A DNA stretch of 64,000 nt, taken from contig OX335652.1 of the NCBI GenBank assembly GCA_946894095.1, forward strand, positions 147,001 through 211,000, written 5' to 3'. The notes beneath the pieces were generated by a model. That model was not told the DNA's origin. It made no database searches and saw nothing but the letters and a program-made list of their open reading frames with translations. The translations under genes and the position numbers were made by a program. The DNA is from Incurvaria masculella. Taxonomy: Eukaryota; Arthropoda; Insecta; Lepidoptera; Incurvariidae. Each line of letters starts with the position of its first letter. Position 1 is the stretch's first letter. Below, one piece after another: positions 52,251 to 62,700 of this stretch.

Positions 52251-52532
52251 AGGGTTCCGTACCCAAAGGGTAAAAACTAAGCCTCCACTGTCCGTCCGTC
52301 CGTCCGTCCGTCTGTCACAGGGCTGTATCTCATGAACCGTAGCAGGTAGGAAGCTGAAATTTTCACAGACTATGTATTTATTTTGCCGCTATAACAACAA
52401 ATAGGTAACATTATAAAATAATAATAATTGAACGGGGGCCCCATATAAAAAACGTGTTTTTTTTTATAAAAATCTTGTGCGATGGTACGGAACCCTTCGT
52501 GTGCGAGTCCGACTCGCACTTGGCCGGTTTTT
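52251..52532 (+). repeat. GACG-type repeat inserted in a TIR element
   Basis: A forward copy between cctcctgcttttt and gaagtcggttaa. This is the reverse nesting order of 32767-34084. Confidence 0.85.
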
Positions 52533-52603
52533 GAAGTCGGTTAATAAAGAAACGAAATGAATTGGAATCAAACAGCAGCGCCGAACGAAGCGATGAGATT
52601 CAC

Positions 52604-52769
52604 CTGGAGCACTTGTAGAAGCAGAGTGTCGGCGCGCAGCGTGGGTACGCCGCACAACGCGTCCAGCTGGACGAGCCACTCGACGTGCCAGCCGCTCCCC
52701 GCGCCCCCCACCGCGCCCCCCAGCGCGCCCCCCGGCCCGCCGGCGCCGCTCGCCGCTAGCATCACCCGC
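52604..52769 (-). CDS. Vps13: VPS13 protein, penultimate exon (PH-like domain)
   Basis: Acceptor (ctgtcgcag), donor (CAG|gtgaat); one base plus 55 codons. Joined to the exon at 57183 it reads LLLTTR-RVMLAASG, matching MLMITRRGVLFVTKG of human VPS13A, and continues WHVEWLVQLDALCGVPTLRA, matching LTCEWQYSFDEFTKEPFIV. A glycine/alanine-rich insertion (GAGGPGGALGGAVGGAGSG) replaces the short loop found in other species. Phase 0 at the 3' side fits the terminal exon. Confidence 0.82.
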
Positions 52770-53235
52770 CTGCGACAGGCAACAGCGTGACAATGCGCAA
52801 GCTGCTTGGCAGCTCAATTGTGAGGGTCACATAGGCTCTGGGCAAGAAAACTCAACCAAACCAACGACTGAATGAAACAACTAATTTAATTCATGAACAG
52901 GTATGTCGATGATGAACAGGGTGTAAGCTTGATACCTTTGTGTGATATGTGACTTCGCCGCCAAAAGAATTGAGATTTAAATGGGTACCAAGTTCTGTAG
53001 ATAAAGCTGAAAATTTATCATAACATAAAACATTCTACAACAAATTTAAAACACAATTTGTTTGCATGATCTCAAAATTAGACATGACTAATTTTACCCG
53101 CAAAGGTAAAAAATTTTAGAGGAGTAAGATATGTTGCCCATACGATGTAACAAACCTTTTTAAAAACAAGTTTTTATTTAAATGCACGATTTTGTCCGGT
53201 GTCGGATCGATTTGCCTCCCTTCCCAACCCTTTTT

Positions 53236-53440
53236 AGGGTTCCGTACCCAAAGAGTAAAAACGGAACCCTATTACTAAGCCTCCGCTGTCCGTCCACCCG
53301 TCCGACCGTCTGTCACAGGGCTGTATCTCAGGAACCGTAATAGTTAGGTAGGTAGCTGAAATTTTCACAGAGTGTATATTTATTTTGCCGCTATAACAAC
53401 AAATAGGTAAAAAGTAAAAATAATAAGAAATATTTAAAGT
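53236..53440 (+). repeat. GACG-type repeat, 3'-truncated (forward)
   Basis: Starts agggttccgtacccaaagag and fades after aacaacaaataggtaaaaag. The cacttggccgg end is missing. Confidence 0.8.
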
Positions 53441-54304
53441 TTTTTTTTGTTTTTAGCTTATCACAAATGCCATTACACACTTTTATATAAGTACTGCCCC
53501 TTATGATACAGCACGTAAGGCTAGTTTAAGGGGCAAGGTCTGACACGGCAATAATGGCTTTTGATACTTTTAAGTTTTAATTAAAAGTAAATATTTTTTT
53601 TAGTTTTAAGTACCTATACTGTTATTGCACTCAAATTGTTATATAAATAAATATATTTTCATTTTCATTTCATTTCACATTGGGGCCGATTTCTTTAAAG
53701 CTTTTTTAAAAGCATTTGCCGCCGGGACGATCCTGCACTGGCACTACTTCATTGCCATGGATGGAAAACACGGACATTTGTTATTGCTGCTTCGACCATC
53801 TTTTACTTAGTGCGATGGTACGTACTAACTCAGGCGGGATTAACCCTATCACCTAGTTAGTAAGAAAGAGAAACTATATTTTTAAGTGGAATCCGAACCA
53901 CAGCCAGCCTCAACATCGAAAACGGTCACCCATCCAGAACCCGAACGCGCTCATAGATCCTATACGTAGATCCAATCCGCATATTAATTGAGTGAGTAGT
54001 TCGCAAGTTATGAGCCTTTAATCCCACCGGTCACCCCTCAAGTAATTTGGAGTGATGTACTCTGCCAATTTCCATGCTACATGCGGGAACAGTTCACTTA
54101 TTGCGTTGCACGCTCACGCCTCTGGTAAGTTATACTGATGTTATATTGCCAAGTAATGCGCAAATTTAGGCTAGACTTAGATACAAACCGCATCTAAATC
54201 GGGTATACGGTTCTCAAGTTAAAAGCATTTCATACTAGTTTCATACATACTACATAATTTTTTTCAACATTTTTTCCCGTCCCCTTCGGAATTGCTCAAC
54301 GCGG

Positions 54305-54447
54305 AATAGGTAGGGAATTAAAATTCAAATTCACTGTCGACATTCCTAAAATAAGAACTAACCGATCCTGTCGATCCTTTATGTATAGGGTCGGTAAACT
54401 ATGGAATCGACTCCTTACTGATATTTCCTCCAAAGTGCACATTGTGT
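54305..54447 (+). pseudogene. LINE ORF2 C-terminal scrap
   Basis: One frame reads FTVDIPKIRTNRSCRSFMYR then VGKLWNRLLTDIS, the C-terminal tail typical of CR1/Jockey-group reverse transcriptase proteins. Nothing else of the element remains. Confidence 0.6.
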
Positions 54448-54655
54448 GACGTAGCACCTGGCTGCCGGCATGATTTTCGCAGCCCCGTGAAAGTTCGAAT
54501 ATCAGTCATAAATCTTTATAAATTGTAGTCTATGTGTTTTTCTGATGTATAAGCTATATTATTGTAAAGTTTCATTAAAATCCATTCAGTAGTTTTTACG
54601 TGAAAGAATAACAAACATCCATCCATTCTTGCATACTTTCGCCTTTAAAATGTCT
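54440..54655 (-). mobile_element. Helitron fragment (reverse)
   Basis: ccgtgaaagttc, ttaaaatccattcagtagtt and tttttacgtgaaagaataac match the TC-proximal half of the Helitron at 50807-51951. Confidence 0.6.
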
Positions 54656-55559
54656 AAACCATTATATAATGAGGAAAGGTTTGATTTTTTGTTTGTGTAT
54701 TTGAAATGAATAGGCTCCGAAACTACTGGACGGATTTGAAAAATTCTTTCACCGTTGGAAAGCTACAGTATATCCGAGTGACATAGGCTATGTTTTATCT
54801 TAAAAAAATTAGGGATCCTTACCAAAACTACGATAACGTAACCCAAGGTGCAAAAAAATTACCAAGAATGTTCCTTACATCGCGTGCGCTGCGAAAACTA
54901 TTCACGATAGAATAAAATGAAATTTTATAGAACACATCATTATCTACAAAAAAATGTCGCGACAGCATACATCTAACTATTTTAGTTATGTCACAATAAG
55001 TGTGTATTTATTTTAAAATTTAAATACCGCCGCTAGAAAAGGCTCTTTATTTGTACCTAGGTATTAATCCTTTTCAAAATATATAAATTCTTATTTAAGA
55101 CTGCTTCAATACCTTTATATTATTCGATTCGGACATTCCATTCGAAAGATATCACAAGATTGTCACTTGATAATATTTTGTCGCTTGATGATAATTAGTT
55201 TAGTAGGTAACTAAACGCATTCAAAAAGTGCTTTTCAGAACTAGATCCATTTATATATGTTGTACATTTAGTTATCCTAATAAAAAGTGTCCTAATAAAT
55301 AATAAATATTTTTTTTATGATTTTCGATTAAATCTTTTTTAGTTGTAGGTTATAGTACTGGTTGTAGGTAGCTAATGACAGTTAAGCTAATTATTTAGTG
55401 CAACATCAAATATTGTTTACAGGGAGGCTTTAACTCAATAAATTATTTAATGGCTTTGGTTTTGTGGTTATGACCTTTTTACAATAATTAATAGTGTGAA
55501 AAATGCATAAAAAGAAAAAAATACAAAAAAATATATATTCACAAAAAGTTGTTTTTATT

Positions 55560-55693
55560 TCAAATATTTTAATGTAGCTATATGTTCATTTTTTAGGAAC
55601 TACGTAAGAAGGGTTTATTTGTGTATCACTGTGTCAAAATAATATTTTTTAAATGATATTATGCCCGTGCAAAGCCGGGACGGGCTGCTAGTA
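55560..55693 (+). mobile_element. Helitron 3' end (plus orientation)
   Basis: Ends gcccgtgcaaagccgggacg then ggctgCTAG followed by T. The gcccgt/acgggc stem is perfect. Counterpart of the reverse copy at 1476. The 5' border was not defined. Confidence 0.6.
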
Positions 55694-55857
55694 ATGTTAT
55701 AAGTAGGATGTCATTGTGATATTTTCTTTCCTACGACTTCATTTGATTAGCATAATTTGGAACAAATATTTTCAGATTAACAACGAGAAATTTGAGTCAT
55801 TTTAAACACGTAGGTTGAGTAAATTGAATTTTGATATCTATTCTGTTTTATATTTTA

Positions 55858-56999
55858 CTAGCGGCCCGCTCCGGCTTCGCACGGGTATGAAATATATCTG
55901 AATGGCTCCCGCCGCCCCGTCCGGCCGGTACCGCCGCAAACGCTACGTCCCGCAATTTTTAAATCTGTAATATCTTCGAAAATATTTATTTAAATCATAT
56001 GCTGTAATGGGCCATATAGATCTATATTAAATCAACAATGTATTAAGATATTTAATTGGATAAGGATTAATGCTGTATTGGTTAAAATCGCTTCGAAAAT
56101 TAGCCATAATTTGTCGTAAAAAGTAAATGACAATAAAATGTTATTGTGGGATATCCATAAGAGATAGAAATATACCATCGCGGAGTTTACTGTAGACCTT
56201 TTCAATGTGTACAATACTTAGTACATTATTTTGATAAATCTCGTAGGGTTCAGCCTGCGTTTGCAATGTAAGCGAAAAAAAAATATTTTTTTACGACATC
56301 ACATTGGAAACCTCAAAAATAACAGTACTTCTCCACTATTTAAAGCATGTTATTATACATATAAGCCTTCCTCTTCAATCACTCTATCTATTAAAAAAAA
56401 CCGCATCAAAATCCGTTGCTTAGTTTTAAAGATTTAAGCATACATGGGGATATAGGGACAGAGAAAGCGACTTTGTTTTATACTATGTAGTGATTTGACA
56501 AATCTCATAGGGTTCAGCCTGCGTTTGTAATGTAAGCAGAAAAATGATTTTTTAAGCTATTGCATAGCTTCTATCGAGGGCCTTGAGCGCGGGGACCGAA
56601 TCCAGAAATTCCGTAACGAAAAAAAACCTCACGCTCCCCACTCCGACGGGCGATGCCGGTAGCGCTACATCACACCAGGGCGAGCGGGGCCGGGGGCGGC
56701 GGCGGGAGCGACGGCGGGGGCGGGGCGGCATAAGTTGATACAAAATGCTATGCAATAGCTTTACCGCGGCAGTCCCCGAGTGCCACACGTCTTTTTTTAT
56801 GACATCACATTGGAAACCTCAAAAATAACAGTATTTCTCCACTATTTAATGGATGTTATTATACATATAAACCTTCCTCTTTAATTACTCTATCTATTAA
56901 AAAAAACCGCATCAAAATCCGTTGCGTAGTTTTAAAGATTTAAGCGAACATGGGGATATAGGGACAGAAAAAGCGACTTTGTTTTATACTATGTAGTGA
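55858..56999 (-). mobile_element. Helitron with two TC ends, interrupted by a TIR element
   Basis: Plus strand A|CTAGcggcccgctccgg at the left; on the minus strand tcactacatagtataaaaca starts at 56999 and again at 56493. The body matches the copies at 22.3 and 9.8 kb. The second unit is broken by the insertion around 56554-56761. Confidence 0.8.
56554..56761. mobile_element. Short GC-rich element with 15-bp perfect inverted repeats
   Basis: aagctattgcatagc at 56554-56568 and its exact reverse complement at 56747-56761. The inside includes a gatgccggtagcgctac block and GC-rich repeats seen also at 19344 and 51660. The insertion probably extends a few dozen bases past the right arm, to about 56790. 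Confidence 0.6.
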
Positions 57000-57182
57000 T
57001 GTTATCTGACAGCTTTCACAGATCTTTTATGTGAGCTCGCTTCGACGCCACCTGTCGTGATAAATAAGCAGCAATTTTCTTCCCCATTGCAACGCCACCT
57101 GTGAATGTTTATTATCCCTATTTAACACTGGTATGACGTTAGCAATCTATCCTTTGCTCTTTAATGTACGGTGCAGACGGAC

Positions 57183-57331
57183 CTCGTGGTGAGGAGCAAG
57201 GCGCGGCGCGCGTGCGGCGGCGGAAGTGCGGCGTGCGCGACGTACGCGTCTCCGTCGGCGTAGCGTCCGCCCGCCAGCCGTCGCAGCAGTTGCTCGCCCA
57301 GCGCCTCGTGCCAGCTGTATGGACGCACGCC
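57183..57331 (-). CDS. Vps13: VPS13 protein, exon before the PH-like domain
   Basis: Acceptor (aatgtgcag), donor (ACGAG|gtccgt); 49 codons plus two bases. GVRPYSWHEALGEQLLRRLA then GGRYADGDAYVAHAAL and ALLLTTR correspond to GVIRPYRLRDGTGNQMLQVM, NGRFAKYKYFTHVMI and MLMITRR of human VPS13A. This is one of the best conserved stretches of the VPS13 C terminus and fixes the identity of the gene. Confidence 0.88.
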
Positions 57332-57641
57332 CTGCACATTTATTCCGTCTCACTTACCCTATCATATACTTACCCACTCGAAAACAGACAACAAGCCGAC
57401 AATAATTATTGATTAATAGATGCTTCGTTCAATGGAGTAATAGTTGCAATTATACACACACATAGGATTGTAGTTAGAAATTATTTCCCCTTACAGTATA
57501 AGGTGAAAAACAATGTGCGAACCTTTGTGCAAATAATTTGAGATCCCAAGTTATATAATAGGCACCAAATTCCAATAAACACCAATTCCAAAAACAGGTG
57601 ACACAAGTGATGTGCAAAATTACCGTCCAATTTCCATATTT

Positions 57642-57942
57642 AGGGTTCCGTACCCAAAGGGTGAAAATGGAACCCTATTACTAAGCCTCCTCTGTCCGTC
57701 CGTCCGTCCGTCCGTCCGTCCGTCCGTCCGTCCGTCCGTCCGTCCGTCCGTCCGTCCGTCTGTCACAGGGCTGTATCTCAGTAACCGTAACAGATAGACA
57801 GCTGAAATTTTCACAGAGTGTGTATTTATTTTGCCGCTATAACAACAAATAGGTAAGATTAAGAAATAATTAAAATTAAAGGGGGTCCCCATACAAAAAA
57901 CGTGATTTTTTTGGATACATTTTTTTACGATGGTACGGAACC
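57642..57942 (+). repeat. GACG-type repeat with long (CCGT)n tract
   Basis: A forward copy with about 18 CCGT units (57690-57758), truncated at ggtacggaacc where the tRNA-like element begins. Confidence 0.9.
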
Positions 57943-58330
57943 TGAAAATAATCTGAAGAAGTATTGGTCGTGACATTCGTCGGAAGCAGGACTTGAACCT
58001 GCGACCTTTGGATTACATGTCCACTGCTCGAAACCAACTGCGCTATCCCGACAATTACGTCAGCCAACGAATTTCTCGATTATATTCGAATCGACACAAT
58101 GCTTCCCCTATCTTCTGCTAGATGGCGCTGATGATGTTTATGCGTATTGATCCTACGCTACGTGGACATGGCTACGGACATGTAATCCAAAGGTCGCAGG
58201 TTCAGTGGACATGTAATCCAAAGATCGCAGGTTCAAGTCCTCCTTCCGACGAATGTCACGACCAATACTTTTTCAGATTATTTCCAAAATCTGTCTCTGA
58301 AACTCAAATTAATGAGATAACGTAATGTCG
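57943..58330. repeat. Inverted pair of tRNA-like (SINE-type) sequences
   Basis: taatctgaagaagtattggt then cgtgacattcgtcggaagca at the left mirrors 58230-58285 at the right. Each arm contains the 3' half of the tRNA-like sequence. Between the arms is an extra partial unit (catgtaatccaaaggtcgca at 58180). The right flank (ctgaaactcaaattaatgag) recurs at 49250-49290. Confidence 0.7.
57979..58052 (-). tRNA. tRNA-Thr(TGT)-like sequence, probably a pseudogene or SINE head
   Basis: 74 bases on the minus strand fold as a cloverleaf: acceptor GTCGGGA with TTCCGAC, T-arm GCAGG/CCTGC, perfect A box TAGCGCAGTTGG and B box GGTTCAAGTCC. The anticodon loop CATGTAA gives TGT (Thr) but has A instead of the invariant U at position 33, and the D and anticodon stems each have a mismatch. 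With diverged copies in inverted array nearby, it is more likely a mobile tRNA-derived sequence than a working gene. Confidence 0.5.
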
Positions 58331-58404
58331 TATCCATTAAATACATAAAATTATAATGACCACCTCATCACCTAAACATACTCGATTGGGATCCAAGGAT
58401 CACT

Positions 58405-58760
58405 TTGCACTGGTGTAAAAGTTATTTGAAAAATCGATCGCAGCATGTCATTGCCAAGACTGTTTTTTTTTTGTTCCATCTGGTGTGCCTCAGGGATTCC
58501 ATTTAGGTCCTCCTTTATTTTTTATTTATGTCAACGCTATTGGATAGTGGATCCAGGAATGTGACTACATAATGAATGCAATTGATCAAACATTATTCAA
58601 AACAATAAAGAATCTAAATGATTTTAGATAATTTCAGAAGTTTCTAGATAGCATTAAGAAGTGGTACGAAGAAAATGATGAGTTACTAAATGTGTGCAGT
58701 GCATATTTCACGCAAACTCAATCCAATTATATAGGTTAAGAAAATCTTCTATCTACAGGG
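58405..58760 (+). pseudogene. Decayed LINE reverse transcriptase relic
   Basis: Across frames and stops the translation recalls SYLKNRSQHVIAKT, PSGVPQGFHLGPPLFFIYVN and FQKFLDSIKKWYEENDELLN, a reverse transcriptase with its PQG box. The catalytic YADD/FADD box is not readable. Very old insertion. Confidence 0.65.
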
Positions 58761-59384
58761 TATTTGGTAATTCGATACATTCCTTCTAAGGGGTCATTCT
58801 AGAGCAAATTTGCAACCAATTTGGCCCAATTGGAAATGGGGGTCTACAATCAATAGTTTTTGAGTTATTTAAGTTAAAAGTTTTAAAAAAAAAATCTGTG
58901 TTGTTATGAAAAAGCGATGATTGTGAAATAACTACTACGCTCTGGACATTTTATCGGCGATTTTCTAATAGCTAATTTCTGCGACTACTTAAAAAAATGC
59001 ATTCAAAATATCCATAATCTCAGAAATAAAGGGTCATAAAAGACAGTTTGTGTAAAACGAATTACAAGATTTATTTAAATCAAAGAGGATGACACGTGTA
59101 TACAAATCGTGGAAATAACTTAATTATTCCATAAACTTCCAGAAAAGATACAAATGTTGTCCACTTTCACAAGTTCCATATTATTTTGTTTGGTTCTGTT
59201 TGCGCTGACGATTTTTATTTAAGAAAATAGTCCGGAACGGCCCATTAGGACATTTTTATGCATGAAATAATTCAGCCCGACCTCAGTACAAAACGAGGTT
59301 AACCTGAGCGAAATCGAGCACCTCAGCTAGTTGATAATAATTTCAACTTGATGCCCCTACCCGTACCTGAGAACAAGCAACTTT

Positions 59385-59455
59385 GCGGACGGACGGACAA
59401 CAAAGTGTACCTATATAGGTTCCGTTTATTTCCTTCTGACGTACGGAATTCTATA
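59385..59455 (-). repeat. GACG-type repeat, relic
   Basis: acggacggacaacaaagtgt, then ataggttccgttt and gacgtacggaattct resemble the microsatellite and hairpin end of the family. Confidence 0.45.
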
Positions 59456-59564
59456 CCGGCTACAGCCAGCTAACTAAAACCAAAACTAAGACTCTGAAAC
59501 AGATATTTCTTCAATTTATGTATTGAAATGTTATGACGCTTACGGTACCTAGTGAAATCCCAAC

Positions 59565-59740
59565 CTCGTATTCACTGCAGTGTCTCGGCAGGCGTCTCCT
59601 AGCGACGAGGCGTCCGTCGCTGCGCTCCACGGCATCACGCAGCGTCGCCTCCAAGCATTCCGCGCCGCCGCCGCCGCCCCCCTCCGTCGTCTCCGCCGCC
59701 GCGTACCGCCGCGACAGCACCGTCGCTTCTCGGTGCACAT
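59565..59740 (-). CDS. Vps13: VPS13 protein, exon
   Basis: Acceptor (ggaaaaacag) at 59741; two bases plus 58 codons to a weak donor GAG|GTTGGG. It reads VHREATVLSRRYAAAETTEG, a glycine run, then LEATLRDAVERSD and RRRLPRHCSEYE. Joined to GVRPYSW it aligns with QGIKRATETSEVESLRPPRF then FNEDGVIRPY of human VPS13A. A longer alternative ending at GTACC|GTAAGC also keeps phase 0. The stretch before it lacks the usual glycine-rich motifs. The exon itself is likely; its 3' border is less sure. Confidence 0.65.
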
Positions 59741-59869
59741 CTGTTTTTCCAGTTTTTTTTTAAATTACACAGTGAAACATTGATACTTGCAGATAACTTA
59801 GCCTAACAAAAGCAATTGTTGCCATAGCGCAGAGGTCGAAGTGAGCCGTGTGAAGGTACGGAGCGATTT

Positions 59870-60070
59870 CTATGAAGGGCTAGCATAGCGCGGAGGTAAA
59901 GCGGGAAGAGCGGATCGCATCGCCACGCGGGCTGCGGTTCGACGCCCCGCCAGGCCCCGCCTGAAGAGAGAAGCAGGATGACGTCTCTGCCGCGTCCCTG
60001 AAATAATAACCTTCCCGCGCCGCGCCGCCTTCCGGAGCGCCGATCGCTTGCGACTTACATTGCTACCGTA
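59870..60070 (-). other. GC-rich island, possible unplaced VPS13 exon
   Basis: On the minus strand two acceptor-like tracts (ttattatttcag and cttctctcttcag) precede GC-rich sequence, but no donor in the phase required by the flanking VPS13 exons was found. It might hold the missing glycine-rich segment or be a CpG-rich intronic patch. Confidence 0.25.
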
Positions 60071-60700
60071 ACTTGTGCAGAAGAAAACTTGTTTCGGCCG
60101 TTTGTATGGAGACAATTACTGGTCCCTGTTCCTCTCACTATATAGACTAGGAGGTCGCGACAAAAATGGTAACGATAACGTAAATGCTGAAACTGGGTTC
60201 ACGAGATAAGGACCAACCCTTTGAAGCTAGATGTGTCAGTCTGCCTGTTCCAAGTGGTTGCGTTAAGTAGATAAGGCGCCTGAAAAAGTAGTTATGGTGA
60301 CAAAAAATAAATATGATAAGGTAAATGAATGCAAATGATGAAGCATGAAAGCATCAGATCATACGTGGTAAGCAATACAAAAACTGAACAAATTTGTGGT
60401 TGCATTTCGTAGTTATAGGCTATTTAGGTTACAGATATAACTGGTTATTATTGCATAATTAATAGGAATCAATGTTTCTAGTAAATCTGTACATTTATCA
60501 GTGGGTACTTACCAACATCTATTTTATATAGTCAATCTAGATAACGCAACCACTTGGCGCAGGCAGACCGACATATTTAGCATCAGAGGGTTGGTCTCTA
60601 ACCTGTGAACACAAATTCAGCCATTTACATTATCGTGACCAAAAATGTCGTGACCTCCCGGAATAATATGATCGCAATGCATGTCGTCGATGGTACGCAC

Positions 60701-60832
60701 CGAGGGCGGGCGCGACGAGCAGGCCGGCCAGCGCGAGCGCGAGACTGACGGGCAGCACGCGGCTCGCGCGCAGCACGCCCGCGGGCGGCGCCGTCCACTG
60801 CCACTCCTCGCACTCGCTACCCTCGTTCGACT
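60701..60832 (-). CDS. Vps13: VPS13 protein, candidate exon with hydrophobic segment
   Basis: Acceptor (ggtgtaacag), donor (CTCG|gtgcgt); two bases, 43 codons, one base. This phase fits both neighbours, so the exon can be included or skipped without breaking frame. It reads SNEGSECEEWQWTAPPAGVL then RVLPVSLALALAGLLVAPAL, a hydrophobic or amphipathic stretch. I do not find a convincing match in vertebrate VPS13; it occupies the place of the lipid-binding helices. Confidence 0.5.
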
Positions 60833-61273
60833 CTGTTACACCACAGAATACCTATGCTTACACACTCTCGGCCTGCGTTCTCACAGAGTGCATTTTAGAT
60901 AGGTAATGAACGAGCACGCAACGTTATGAGTTTTGGGCTCTGGGGACTGTTGGATGTGCTGAAGGCTGCGATAGAAAATTATTATAGTCTATGCTTTTTG
61001 TTGTTGTTATTAGAACTTAGACCTAAGGGCATTTTATGTATACTGTTGTGTTTGTCAATTTTTGGTGATTTGAAGCACTATGTATGAAATGTGTCCTTAG
61101 AATAAGCGACGTACCTGCGTAGTACGAAAAAGTATATTTACTTAATTAAATTAGTCATTGTCGACAAACCTAAATAAATAAAAATAAAAACGAAGGTCCA
61201 AAAAAGTTATGCTACGAAGCAGCCCAGTTGACTATTTTTGCTTTTATGTGAAACGTTTCGACGCTGGGCCCAC

Positions 61274-61647
61274 CGTATCGCGCTACAGGTGTATCGGGGG
61301 GTCGACGCTGGCCGGCGGCGAGCGCGGCGGCGGCCAAGCGCGGGCAGTCGGCGAGCACGGAGCCGGCGCGCGGCACGCCGCTCACGCAGTGCCCGAGCAG
61401 CGCCGCCACACCGTACTGCAGCCGCCGCGCCGCGCGCTCGCCGGCCGGCGCGGCGGCGGCGGCGGCAACGGCGTCGGCGGCGGCCGAGCAGTAGCGGTTC
61501 CCGAGGATGTCGCGCCCGAGCACCTTCACGTAGAACTGCTGCAGCAGCTGAGTGGTGTAGTGCCGCTTTACGATCTCCGCCAGCTGCGCTCCGCCCGCGT
61601 GCACTCCGTGCAGCTCCAGTTCCGTTGTCCTGCCGACACATTCGACT
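61274..61647 (-). CDS. Vps13: VPS13 protein, exon at start of the ATG2-C-like region
   Basis: Acceptor (catattttag), one base, 124 codons and one base to a donor (TACG|gtgggc). VECVGRTTELELHGVHAGG, QLAEIVKRHYTTQLLQQFYV and KVLGRDILGNRYCSAA match FFELNYQFHT, SEVIRHYSKQAIKQMYVLIL and GLDVLGNPFGL of human VPS13A. The following LQYGVAALLGHCVSGVP resembles GMALGLKALVGGAVGG. The HYxxQxLxQxYVxxLGxDxLGN signature is the family hallmark. Very GC-rich with alanine runs. Confidence 0.85.
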
Positions 61648-62279
61648 CTAAAATATGATTTTTGGTTATGATGTTACAACCCTGCATAACATACATCAAT
61701 CGAGTCAGCACTAGGATCTATCGCTGCTGAATTATTTCCAAAATATATTTCTGCGACAGTATATTTGCCTGATCACACCCCAACCCTCGATTCGTACTCA
61801 TCAGATAAAGAAATCATTTTCAAGCTTCTGTAAGCCCCAGTTTCAGCATTATGTGTACACGTCCAAAGAGGAGATTGACTCTATATCTGGATCAAGTTTA
61901 ACTTCAACTCATTTGTGATTTGCTCAGTCATTTTATTTATTTCTACCTTTCTTTCATTTGCGTAACTAACGAGCTCAAGTAATCTTTTCTTTACAATTTT
62001 TTAGCAGAATTTCATTTGGCACATTGTGCTGGATGCGTTTTAAGGTGGCCCAACCCGCTCATCTCCCCATACAAAAGGGGAAAGAAGACCACGCCCATAT
62101 TTCTTGTCAGAGATCCAAGATTTTGCTCAAAATAGCTTATTTGATCAAACTAGATGTCTGATGACCATTGGCATTGTAAAATTGTGTTTGGTTTCTAAGT
62201 TATAAGGTCCGAAAGTTCGAATTTTTCGCGAGTTTTATACAATAACTTTGGAGGTGGATTACGCAATGATAAAGTAAGA

Positions 62280-62600
62280 ACATCGTAAAAAGATTAGTCA
62301 TCAGACATAGCTTATTTAATCAAGATGTATGATCTATTTGGTTTTTATTAGATTTTTTACTACAGCGGTCGTGGTGGTTTACTTTTAGCTAAAAGTCGTT
62401 TTGAACTTAAAATTTTCGTAAATCTTACCAAATCATACACTATGCACATTGTCTTTTTTGTGGACATGTTGCATCTTCCTCATCACGGAGCCTGTCTTAT
62501 TCTTTGAAACAGAGAAGGTCCCAGAGCGCAACAGCACGGTTTTGTACCGTGCCGGCGAATGAGTTAGGCCCGCCGGGTTGGGCCACCTTAAGATTACATT
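62280..62600 (+). repeat. Dispersed repeat, copy 2 (partner at 357-690)
   Basis: Shares acttttagctaaaagtcgtt, gtaaatcttaccaaatca and cccagagcgcaacagcac-type blocks with the copy at the left end of the window, in the same orientation. Lies in a VPS13 intron. Confidence 0.7.
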
Positions 62601-62700
62601 TTCTAACATACAGATACGGTATGTTACATAATTCGTATCCGTTTGGATACCCATATGAAGTATGAAATAAATATAATTAATAATGCATAAAGAAGATTAC

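Larger units (their letters stand above)
52800..57130. other. Large VPS13 intron, repeat-rich
   Basis: Besides the repeats listed (GACG copy at 53236, LINE scrap at 54305, Helitrons at 54440-57000) the stretch is AT-rich and shows no conserved exon on either strand. Confidence 0.5.

Noticed and set aside
56552..56788. 78-codon Arg/Pro-rich minus frame
   Set aside because: It lies wholly in a GC-rich inverted-repeat element inserted in a Helitron; the same block recurs elsewhere in other contexts.
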